DNA from: Nanobdellota archaeon
GTDB lineage: Archaea > Nanobdellota > Nanobdellia > Woesearchaeales > GCA-2686295
Assembly: GCA_018812505.1 (NCBI GenBank)
Contig: JAHJDK010000227.1
Span: forward strand, 1 to 12,061
Direction of reading: 5' to 3'
DNA: 12,061 nucleotides
How positions within the stretch are numbered: the stretch's first letter is position 1; each line of letters begins with the position of its first letter. Below the pieces are notes generated by a model. The model was not told the origin of the DNA. It did not search any database and was given only the letters and a program-made list of their open reading frames with translations. Shown one piece after another: positions 1 through 7,800 of this stretch. The position numbers and the translations under genes are program-made.

Positions 1-20
1 AATCTTTCTATTTTTACTAC

Positions 21-60
21 TTATAAATAGTTACTTACTTTACACAAACTTTAATAAATT
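21..60 (+). promoter_or_regulatory. Candidate promoter of the deacetylase-glycosyltransferase operon
   Basis: Two archaeal TATA-like elements precede the first gene: TTATAAATAG at 21-30 and TTTAATAAATT at 50-60. The second is centred about 27 bases before the ATG at 82, so it would give a leaderless message starting at Met3 of the deacetylase. The first would give a leader of about 25 bases before the ATG at 76. No clear Shine-Dalgarno sequence is visible. In DNA this A+T-rich either box could be chance. Confidence 0.4.
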
Positions 61-75
61 ACCTAATTTATAAGA

Positions 76-732
76 ATGAACATGACAGAAAACATATTAA
101 TTATAGCAGCACATTCAGACGATCAAATAATAGGTGCAGGAGGAACAGCTGCAAAATACGCCAAAGAAGGACTTAACATAAAAACAATAATTGTATTCGG
201 CGGAGAAGAATCACACCCACACTTCCAACAAGAAATAATAATCAACTCTAGAATAAAAGAATCACTGAAAGCAGACAAAGTCATAGGAGGAAAAGGAGTT
301 AACTTCCTCAACTTTGTAGAAAAAGGGTTTTCAAAAGAAGACGCTGAAAAAGCAATAACACAAATAGAAAAAATAGTCGACAAACTAAAACCAACAAAGA
401 TATTTACACACACACCAGAAGATCCACATCCAGGACACAGAAAAATCAGCAACATGGTGCTGGAAGTTACAGACAAAACAAAGAAATCATATGAAGTATA
501 CACCTTCAACATCTGGAGCCCATTTAAAATAAGGAGAAAAAATCCAAGACTAATAGTTGATATATCAGACACCTACAAAACAAAAATCCAGGCACTAAAA
601 TGCTTCAAAAGTCAATTCAACCTGTATGCATTCCTAAATTACATACCATTAATATCAATGTTCATAAAAAATATTATACAAGGAAGAAGACAAAAAGTAA
701 AATTCGCAGAGGTATTCTACAGAATAAGATGA
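76..732 (+). CDS. PIG-L/LmbE-family de-N-acetylase
   Basis: This 218-residue protein belongs to the zinc-dependent PIG-L/LmbE family. Members remove the acetyl group from N-acetylglucosamine on lipids, inositol or small thiol precursors (PIG-L, MshB and BshB are examples). The N-terminal motif AAHSDDQIIGAGGT (residues 11-24) is the family's AHPDDE..GAGGT signature, with His13 and Asp16 as expected zinc ligands and Asp15 as the likely catalytic base. The second motif, DPHPGHR (116-122), supplies the third zinc ligand, His121. In both motifs one usual acidic residue is changed: DDE is DDQ, and HPDH is HPGH. No signal peptide is present. The C-terminal part (about 185-200) is hydrophobic and could touch membrane. 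The stop codon overlaps the start of the glycosyltransferase gene, so the two probably act on the same product. Met3 (position 82) is an alternative start. The family is clear; the substrate is not known. Confidence 0.9.
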   Translation: MNMTENILIIAAHSDDQIIGAGGTAAKYAKEGLNIKTIIVFGGEESHPHFQQEIIINSRIKESLKADKVIGGKGVNFLNFVEKGFSKEDAEKAITQIEKIVDKLKPTKIFTHTPEDPHPGHRKISNMVLEVTDKTKKSYEVYTFNIWSPFKIRRKNPRLIVDISDTYKTKIQALKCFKSQFNLYAFLNYIPLISMFIKNIIQGRRQKVKFAEVFYRIR

Positions 733-1856
733 AACTAATAATAGCATCAGACAACTACCTCCCAAGATGGGATGGAATAGCTAGATTTTTATCAGAGATA
801 ACACCTATACTAGCTAAAAATTTTGAAATAACACTCATAGTGCCAAACTTCGGAGAAACAAAAGAAAAAGACCTGAAAATAGAAAAAATACCTGTAAAAA
901 AGATAAGCCTGGGAGACTTCCAACCAGCAAAAATTCAATATGCAAGAATAAGATCAATAATTAAAGAAGCAGACGCAGTATTTACACAAACAATAGGACC
1001 AATAGGAATCTGCTCTATAATAGCTGCAAAGAGGCTATCAAAACCACTAATATCATTTATTCATAGTATAGAATGGGAATTATTCCCAAAAGCAGTATCG
1101 TCACCAATAGCAAAGAAGATTCTGTATCCACTATCAAAAAAATTCGTTAGATTTCTATACAATAAAAGCAACCTGTTAATAGTACCTGCCAGCAACATAG
1201 CAGACATGTTAGGATGGCAAAATATATCAACGAGGAAAAAAGTAGTGCACCTAGGAGTAAACACTGATAAATTTCAAAAAGAAAACAAAGAACAAGCCAA
1301 GAAAAAACTTAAGCTAGACCCAAAAGAACTAATAATAGGATACCACGGAAGACTGGGAAGAGAAAAAGACTTGAAAACATTATTACGAGCATTCCTGCGC
1401 ATAAGAAAAGAAAATCAACAAATAAAACTCATGATAGTGGGATCAGGAGCAAGAGATGTTGAAAAACTATTCAAAAACAAAGAAGGAATAATATTTCCAG
1501 GACCACAAAATAAAGTTATACCATGGATACAAGCGATGGACATATATGTATTACCATCATTAACAGAAACAAGCTCACTGTCAACACTAGAAGCAATGTC
1601 ATGCGAAATCCCAGTGATAGCCACAAAAGTCGGATTTGTAAAAGACTATCTGGAAGATGGAATAAACGGATTATTCTTCAGACAAAAAAATCCATTTGAC
1701 CTCTACAAGAAGATTAAAATGCTAATAAATGATCCCAAACTAAGAGAAAAACTAGGAACAAACGCCAGAAAGAAAATAATAGAAGAATTCCAATGGAACA
1801 TAACAGCAGAAAGAATAGAAAAAGCAATAAATGAGCTAGTGGAAAAAGAAAATTAA
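729..1856 (+). CDS. GT4-family glycosyltransferase
   Basis: This is a 375-residue GT-B fold, retaining glycosyltransferase of family GT4. The N-terminal domain opens with MKLIIASDNYLPRWDGIARF, the usual acceptor-side start with a Gly-containing loop. The C-terminal domain has GRLGREKD (207-214) and the EX7E signature ETSSLSTLE (280-288), followed by AMSCEIPVIATKVG, which together bind the nucleotide-sugar donor. No membrane span is evident, so it likely acts at the cytosolic membrane face. The start at 729 was chosen because it overlaps the upstream TGA as ATGA and begins the conserved domain. The frame stays open back to 600, but that extension reads the deacetylase gene out of frame. GT4 enzymes next to PIG-L deacetylases (PIG-A/PIG-L, MshA/MshB, BshA/BshB) typically transfer the GlcNAc that is then deacetylated. 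Applying that here is inference; it could also be a mannosyl- or glucosyltransferase. The gene ends 4 bases inside the convergent salvage gene. Confidence 0.9.
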   Translation: MKLIIASDNYLPRWDGIARFLSEITPILAKNFEITLIVPNFGETKEKDLKIEKIPVKKISLGDFQPAKIQYARIRSIIKEADAVFTQTIGPIGICSIIAAKRLSKPLISFIHSIEWELFPKAVSSPIAKKILYPLSKKFVRFLYNKSNLLIVPASNIADMLGWQNISTRKKVVHLGVNTDKFQKENKEQAKKKLKLDPKELIIGYHGRLGREKDLKTLLRAFLRIRKENQQIKLMIVGSGARDVEKLFKNKEGIIFPGPQNKVIPWIQAMDIYVLPSLTETSSLSTLEAMSCEIPVIATKVGFVKDYLEDGINGLFFRQKNPFDLYKKIKMLINDPKLREKLGTNARKKIIEEFQWNITAERIEKAINELVEKEN

Positions 1857-2791
1857 TAAGCAGTCGTTCTAACAAGTTCATAAGGAAAGTTGGGAGAAAT
1901 ATCTTGGGATTTAATCCAGATATAATTGTTAACTTGCATAGGAGTTACTTCTGGAAATCTTAGAGCCAATATTCTAGTCATTTCATAACCTATCCATGCA
2001 GTCATCGTTCTTCTTTCATTCTCTTCATCACTTCCTCTCTCTATCACAAATCCATTATTTATTTTTGATAAGAGTTCAGGAGAATACTCTAGAACATTTT
2101 TATATCGAAAGTATTGCGGAAGCTTGTAATCAGTACAAACAGTTAATTTGTCAGCGTTTCTTAATGGTTTTATAGAATTATTAATGTCAGATATTAATAG
2201 TTGAGCTCTTTTATGAAACAAAACCTTTTTTCCCTTGTAAAAACTATAGTCATTAAATGAATTAAAATTAGATGTTATCTCTTCTAACAAAGATAAAGCA
2301 TCATTTGACTTGAACAAATTGTTAAAGTCACCATCATATAAGTTCATAACCACATTTCCAAGTTCATTCAATATTTGCAATCTCTCATCCAACAAAGGTA
2401 TTTCAGTGTTTCCTCTTAACAATTGTTCAAGTTCTGAACGTTTCATCTGCTTCAGATAATCAGGATTCAATAAAGGCTTACCTGCTTCCAAACCTCTCAC
2501 CAGAGAAGCCACCATACTCCAAGTACCACCTTTAAAACTCTTGTTTTTATAATCAATTGTCCATTTTGGAGAACCCCAGTAACAAAAACTAATAGCATTA
2601 AACACAGTCAAGAAAGCGGTTCTTTCTTTATTGTTCATTGAGGGAATCTTAAAAGGAGCAAAATCCAACCAGTCATTCACCTCTCCAATATCAATTTGGT
2701 TACAGAGTTCTTCAAGAGCTTGATAATTTATTTTAACATGCTTTGAATTATCAACAAATGGTTTTATACTTTCTAACACAGGATTATCCAT
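1853..2791 (-). CDS. Queuosine-5'-phosphate N-glycosylase-like salvage protein (DUF2419/Qng1 family)
   Basis: The 312-residue product resembles the queuosine salvage family (DUF2419; human QNG1/C9orf64) over its whole length. That family hydrolyses queuosine 5'-monophosphate to release queuine, which can then be put back into tRNA. Family-like blocks in order are VLESIKPFVDNSKHVKIN near the N-terminus, ISFCYW (67-72), IPLLDERLQIL (131-141), FHKRAQLLISDI (192-203), DKLTVCTDYKLPQ (214-226) and the C-terminal end ELVRTTAY. The aspartate in the TDY-LPQ block lies in the region expected to hold catalytic acids. Length matches the family. The start at 2791 is preferred because AAGGAG lies nine bases ahead of it; an ATG at 2800 directly abuts that site and would add three residues. 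No other queuosine gene is visible here. An archaeal owner is unexpected, and the substrate could be a related deazaguanine nucleotide. The assignment rests on remembered family motifs. Confidence 0.82.
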   Translation of the reverse strand: MDNPVLESIKPFVDNSKHVKINYQALEELCNQIDIGEVNDWLDFAPFKIPSMNNKERTAFLTVFNAISFCYWGSPKWTIDYKNKSFKGGTWSMVASLVRGLEAGKPLLNPDYLKQMKRSELEQLLRGNTEIPLLDERLQILNELGNVVMNLYDGDFNNLFKSNDALSLLEEITSNFNSFNDYSFYKGKKVLFHKRAQLLISDINNSIKPLRNADKLTVCTDYKLPQYFRYKNVLEYSPELLSKINNGFVIERGSDEENERRTMTAWIGYEMTRILALRFPEVTPMQVNNYIWIKSQDISPNFPYELVRTTAY

Positions 2792-2800
2792 TTTAAACAT

Positions 2801-2806
2801 CTCCTT
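2801..2806 (-). promoter_or_regulatory. Ribosome binding site of the Qng1-like gene
   Basis: On the minus strand the sequence reads AAGGAG immediately before the ATG at 2800 and nine bases before the in-frame ATG at 2791. A site with no spacing cannot work well, so it argues for the inner start. A TATA-like stretch (TTTTATTATA on the minus strand, 2831-2840) would give a short leader that includes this site. Confidence 0.6.
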
Positions 2807-2866
2807 TTACTAATCAGTGAAAACAAACACTATAATAAAACTTATTAATAAAATTTTTACAATAAC

Positions 2867-2880
2867 AAACTTTAAATAGA
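2867..2880 (+). promoter_or_regulatory. Leaderless-type promoter of the fused double-Lrp gene
   Basis: AAAC followed by TTTAAATAGA (2871-2880) resembles an archaeal BRE/TATA pair. Its centre lies about 27 bases before the ATG at 2902, so transcription would start at or next to the start codon. No ribosome binding site is present, which agrees with a leaderless message. The perfect but short palindrome TTATTAATAA at 2842-2851 lies between this promoter and the divergent salvage gene. Confidence 0.6.
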
Positions 2881-2901
2881 TGAAAAGTTATTAATTGTAA
2901 A

Positions 2902-3837
2902 ATGAATGCTCTAAACCAAAAAATACTGATAGAACTAATGCACAACTCCAGAACACCAAACACACAAATAGCAAAAAAAGTACAAAGCTCAAGAGAAGTA
3001 GTAGATTACAGAATCAAACAATTAATAAAAAAAAATATTATCAGAGGATTCATAACAGAAATAAACACTGAAAAATTAGGATTCCTAAACAGCTCTTTGT
3101 TTCTAAGTATAAAATCCAAAGCAGAAGAAAAACTAATAAAATACATTCAAGAATGCGACTTTGCATCCTGGAGCAGCGAATTCTCAGGAGTATGGAATTA
3201 TGGAATAGAAATATACGGTAAAAACTATCTTGAAATAGACGAGAACTTCCAAAAAATATACAAAGAATTCAAAGAAGACATAATAGACCATAGACTATCA
3301 ATCCATAAAACAAAAGAGTCATTCTTCGAAAAATTCTTAGAGATAAAAAAAACTTTTACAACAAAAAAAGAAATAGACTATAAAATAGATTCTAAAGATA
3401 AAACAATACTACAAGAACTAGCAAAGAACTCAAAAACAGACATTTTAAAGATAACAAAAAAGATAAAACTAACCGCTCCAGCAACAGCAAAAAGAATCAG
3501 AAAGCTTGAGAAAAGCAACTACATAAAAAAATACTCAATCTTTGTAGACCCACAAGACCTAGGATTAATACACTACAGCATATTCATAAAAAACAAAAAT
3601 ATTGATGACAAAGAAAAATTAAAAGCACACCTAAAAGAACACGAGAAAATTTCATTTCTACTGGAATATGTTGGAGATCCATTCATAGAATTCGGAATAA
3701 TAACAAAAAAACCTTACGAACTAAGACAAATATTGCAGGAAATAGAAGAGTCATTCCCAGACAACAGAATAACAGAAGTATTCATGATACAAAAAGAGAT
3801 ACTATCGCTAGGACCACCAAAGTGTGTGTTTGAATGA
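2902..3837 (+). CDS. Fused tandem Lrp/AsnC-type transcription regulator
   Basis: This 311-residue protein carries two complete Lrp/AsnC units in one chain. The first winged helix-turn-helix spans about residues 4-60 (LNQKILIELMHNSRTPNTQI...VVDYRIKQLIKKNII) and is followed by an alpha/beta region to about 150. The second spans about 163-220 (DSKDKTILQELAKNS...ATAKRIRKLEKSNYIKKY), with a second ligand-binding-like domain to about 305, including EYVGDPFIEFGI. Ordinary Lrp proteins are about 150 residues and dimerise, so this chain looks like a covalent pseudo-dimer that could bind an asymmetric operator. The ligand-domain motifs are weak, so amino-acid sensing cannot be assumed. It is transcribed away from the salvage gene and stops one base before the convergent kinase-like gene ends. 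Third codon positions favour C and A, as in the two upstream + strand genes. The target is unknown; autoregulation is plausible. Confidence 0.85.
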   Translation: MNALNQKILIELMHNSRTPNTQIAKKVQSSREVVDYRIKQLIKKNIIRGFITEINTEKLGFLNSSLFLSIKSKAEEKLIKYIQECDFASWSSEFSGVWNYGIEIYGKNYLEIDENFQKIYKEFKEDIIDHRLSIHKTKESFFEKFLEIKKTFTTKKEIDYKIDSKDKTILQELAKNSKTDILKITKKIKLTAPATAKRIRKLEKSNYIKKYSIFVDPQDLGLIHYSIFIKNKNIDDKEKLKAHLKEHEKISFLLEYVGDPFIEFGIITKKPYELRQILQEIEESFPDNRITEVFMIQKEILSLGPPKCVFE

Positions 3838-3838
3838 A

Positions 3839-4849
3839 TCACTGGATGTACAAATCACCGATTTTCTCAGAATAAGGAATTGTGAACTTGAAAGAAGTTT
3901 TACCAATTTTAGACTCCACAAAAATCGAACCACCATTTTCCTCAACAAATTCTTTAACTCCCCACAAACCAATGCCATGATCTCCAGAAAAATTCTTACG
4001 AATAGTAAAACCCTTATCAAAAACGTGCTCTAAATTCTCCTCGGGAATAGGCAACCCATTATTAAAAACCTCGACTTCATAAAAGCCAAAAGAAGCTTTT
4101 TCAGATAATGGTTGTCCACAAATATAAAGCTCTTTATCAATAGAACATAATAAATTATCATTATCACTTTCAGAGTTGAAGGCATGATCAAGCGAGTTTA
4201 TCAATAAAGACAAAACAGCATAATTGACATAATCCTTATCAGTTCTTAGAGAAGCAACAGAATCACTATTAACAAATATTGAGTTTCTGTTAAATAATGA
4301 GTTCATAGATAAAAGAAGGTTGTTCAAACCTTTTTTGAAAAAATAATTTTCTGTTTTAAAACTTGAATTAAATAGTCTGTTATTCGTATAAGCCAACATT
4401 TCAAAATGAGAGTCAATTATTGAACAATAATAAATTTGCTTATCATTTAAAGTCGCTATTGAATCTAATTTCAACAAAATAGGTGCAAATTCCAAAAAAT
4501 TACTAAGCTCATTAAAATAATTGTGTGTAATAACTGAACTCAAATTATCAACATCAGACCCTGACATATAGTCAATTAGTTCAGAAGATTTTCCAGTAAA
4601 TTTTTTCATTGCAAAAATTATAGATTCTAAAAACATTTTTTGAATTTCATTATTAAGAAAATACTGAGACAATGGATTAAGCAAGGTTGCTATATTGACA
4701 TCAATATAATCGTAAAAAGACAGCAAATCATGACGAACAGCAGAAGTTACATATTCAATTACCACTTCACTCTCTAAACTCTTCTTTCGCCATTCATTAA
4801 TAACTTTAATAATATCTTCTTCATTGAATTTCAATTCAAGATCACTCAT
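3839..4849 (-). CDS. GHKL-type histidine-kinase-like ATPase
   Basis: The C-terminal third of this 336-residue protein is a HATPase domain of the histidine kinase type. It shows an N box LLINSLDHAF (215-224), a G1-like VFNNGLPIP (261-269), an F-box-like VFDKGFT (276-282) and a G2 box GDHGIGLWGVKEF (289-301). The G1 box lacks the usual DxGxG, having NNGLP instead, a variant also seen in some sensor kinases. The N-terminal 200 residues are helical with no recognised sensor domain, transmembrane segment or receiver domain, so the protein should be cytosolic. Two histidines could be the phosphoacceptor. His40 in RHDLLSF has the better motif. His109 in ITHNYFNEL has the usual spacing (about 109 residues) to the N-box asparagine. 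It may be an orphan kinase, an anti-regulator or a non-kinase ATPase. It follows smc in the same direction after 37 bases, but a TATA box there suggests separate transcription. Confidence 0.75.
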   Translation of the reverse strand: MSDLELKFNEEDIIKVINEWRKKSLESEVVIEYVTSAVRHDLLSFYDYIDVNIATLLNPLSQYFLNNEIQKMFLESIIFAMKKFTGKSSELIDYMSGSDVDNLSSVITHNYFNELSNFLEFAPILLKLDSIATLNDKQIYYCSIIDSHFEMLAYTNNRLFNSSFKTENYFFKKGLNNLLLSMNSLFNRNSIFVNSDSVASLRTDKDYVNYAVLSLLINSLDHAFNSESDNDNLLCSIDKELYICGQPLSEKASFGFYEVEVFNNGLPIPEENLEHVFDKGFTIRKNFSGDHGIGLWGVKEFVEENGGSIFVESKIGKTSFKFTIPYSEKIGDLYIQ

Positions 4850-4871
4850 AAATAAGAGGAAACTAAAAGAA

Positions 4872-4881
4872 GTATAAAAAG
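4872..4881 (-). promoter_or_regulatory. Leaderless-type promoter of the kinase-like gene
   Basis: On the minus strand CTTTTTATAC lies just after the smc stop codon and is centred about 27 bases before the ATG at 4849. That is the spacing expected for a leaderless archaeal message. No Shine-Dalgarno sequence lies in the gap. Read-through from smc remains possible. Confidence 0.5.
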
Positions 4882-4886
4882 ATTAA

Positions 4887-7800
4887 CTATATCTTCAAAC
4901 TTGTAACCTTGCTCATTCCATGCTGGTTCATACTAACTCCGAACAAGTTCTCTGCAGCAGATATTAAACCATCATTATGACTAATAATTATATATTGTGA
5001 TTTGCGAGAGTAGGAAACTATCAATTCAGCCAGTTTTTCAGAGTTCCTCTTGTCAAGGGCGGCATCAACTTCATCCAAGATATAGAAAGGTGCTGGCTCA
5101 TGCTCCTGAACAGCAAATATGAATGCTAGTGCAGTCAATGTTTTTTCTCCACCACTCAAACTTCTTATATCCATGAATTTCTTGCCTGAAATCTTTACTT
5201 TTATCTCAACTCCACCCATAAAAGGATCTTTCTCATCCTCTAATTCCATAAACGCGTCTCCTTTTGTTGACAATGAAATGAATATTCTCTTAAAGTTCTC
5301 ATTAACAACATTGAATGTGTTCATAAACAATTCTTTCTTCTTGCTATCAATTTCGTTTATCATCAGCAATATATCTTCTCTTTCACCACCAAGTCTTTCC
5401 TTTTTACCCATTAATAACTGATATTCAGATTCTGCTTTTTCATAAACCTCCAAAGCCTTCATATTAACCGCACCAATATCATCAACCATTTTTTCAAACT
5501 GGTGTATCTCTCTCACTATCTCATCTTCTGACTTGCTCTTAAAAAGAGGTATGCCTTCAAATTGTTTGTACTCTTCTTCTAAACCTTCAAGTTCTCCAAC
5601 TATCTTAGCTTTTTCAATTGAAAGATTGTTATTCTTCATTTCCACTCGTCTCATATCATCAATCTTATTGGAAACCTTGTTTTCCAGATTAGTGACTTCA
5701 GTTCCACAAGCAGCTCTTTTGTTATATAAGTCTCTGAACTGTGAATAGAATTTCTTTTCTTGCTTTTCTTTGTCATCAAGCTCCTTTGTCTGCTTCTTAA
5801 CTAACTCTTCTTTATTTTTCTTTTCAGTTTCAAACCCTTCTTTCTCCTTTAACTGCTGCTTCAAAATCTTTTCTATGTTCTCGCTTTCAGGCATCAAAAT
5901 ATTTCTTATCTCTAAATCACTGTTTTTTAGTTCTCCTCTCAGTTCAGAGAGTTCTTCCCTTAACTCTTGTTTCTTCTGTTCAAAAGTGTTCATCTCAGCT
6001 AAAACTGCAGGGTTTCTCATCTCAGTAACTTTTTCTCTGAGAATTTGCTTCTCTGATTTCAAACCTGCTAATTCCCTGTTCTTATTAGAGATTAATTCTG
6101 TAATATCATCTACTTTCTTTTCAAGACTCTCTATTTCTGAAGAGAGTTTTTTCTTCTCCCCTTTAGTTGCTCCTAAGTCATCTGATTCTAAGTGTAATGA
6201 TTTTTCTGTTTTCAAAATTTCTGACTCCAACTCTGCTTTCAAGCTTCTCAATTCAGATATTTTTGATTCGTTTTCCTTCTTTTTTTGTTCAAGTTTTGAA
6301 ACAACACTTCCAAGATCTTTTATTTCTGATTCTAAATCTTGTGTTTGCTTTGTAACCTCTTTCTCTTTAAAACTCATCTCTAAAACTTTTTCTCTGTGTC
6401 CTCCCTGCATTGCACCGCTAGTTTCAACCAGGTCTCCAGTCAGAGTTACCATTCTCACTCTTCCAATACCTATTCTTCTGGCAACGTCAACATTGTCAAT
6501 AACCAAAGTGTTCCCAAACACATACTGAAAAACCTTTTCGTACTTCGGCTCATACTTAACCAAGTCTATAGCCATTCCTAATATTCCATTACCTTTTAAA
6601 GCTCTAAACTCTGTTCTAATCAATGGAGGTTTTAACTTGTTAAGCGGTAGAAAAGTTGCAGTTCCTAACCTGTTTTCTTTTAGGTACTTTATGCATCTAG
6701 AAGCTGTTTCGTCAGTATCCACAACTATGCTTTTTATTCTGTTGCTTGCAGCTATTCCCAATGGTAGAGAGTGTTCTGTACTTACATTTCCTAGCTGACT
6801 TACGATTCCATGAACTCCTGAAAAATTCTTATCAAGTATTGCTTTTATTCCCCTGTTGCCTGCAAGTTGTTCTTTTAAGCCTGCACTTCTAATATTTAGT
6901 CTTGATAGTTCTTCTTTTCTTGATAATAGTTTTGAACGTGCATTATCCAACTGTGCACTTATTGATGGTTCATCTGCTAACCTGCTGTTTAATTCATTAG
7001 TTGCTTGTTTGAATTCTTCTTTGTTTTGCTTTAAGACTTTTACAGCCTCTTTGTTCTCTTTTTCAACTCCTAACACTTTGTCTATTCTATCATCTAATCC
7101 TTGCAACATTAATTCATATTTGTCTTTTTCCCTAAAGAGGTTTTGTTGTTCTTCTCTTAATCTATTTATCTCTTCCTGTATAACCTCTGCTTTAGCATCT
7201 ATCTCTTCTAATTTTCGATCTATGTTTTGTGCGTCTCCCAAATTATTTTTCTTTTTGAATTCTTCAAGCTTGTCATTTATCTTTTTTAGTTCATTCTCTT
7301 TATAGTTTATTGCTCTTTCAGCATCTTCTTTGTTTTTCTGTAAAATAATTATTTTTCCTGATATCTCTTTTTTATTTCTTTCAAGTTCTTCTTTTCTACC
7401 ATTGATTCTTTCAAGTTCTTGTTTTAACGTTTCTATCCTTTGCTTGTTCAATGCAAAGTCAACCTTAATTCTTTCTATATCCCTATGAAGTTCTACCTGT
7501 TCTTTTTCTCCTTTCTCCTCGACCTCTTTATTTATATTATCTATTGATTGTTTCTTTTCCAGAATCTTCTTTTTTAAATCATCAATTTTCTCTTGTAAAT
7601 CAGTTATTTCCTTACTATTTTTTTCAATGTCTTTTTCAAGAATTTTTTTATTTTCAGTTTTATCTCTGATTTGCTTGTCCAACATTGTTGCTCTATTTCT
7701 TTTTATGTTAGTATCTAATTCCTTGAATTTCAACGCTTGGTTTCGTTCTTTTTTCAATTCTCTTAAAAATCCTTGTCTTTCTGTTAGTATTATATCTGCT

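Noticed and set aside
123..572. 149-codon minus-strand frame opposite the deacetylase
   Set aside because: The + strand frame carries the intact PIG-L motifs; the antisense product is low-complexity hydrophobic sequence.
600..728. Upstream 43-codon extension of the glycosyltransferase reading frame
   Set aside because: It reads the end of the deacetylase gene out of frame, gives a basic sequence unlike any GT4 N-terminus, and the ATGA junction at 729 gives the family's normal start.
2842..2851. Perfect palindrome TTATTAATAA between divergent genes as a regulator site
   Set aside because: Ten bases made only of A and T are expected often in this composition, and no second copy or known consensus supports it.
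5770..6528. 252-codon open frame on the + strand inside smc
   Set aside because: It is Ser/Phe/Leu-rich, lies opposite the SMC coiled coil whose Lys/Glu-rich codons create such frames, and has no recognisable domain or promoter.
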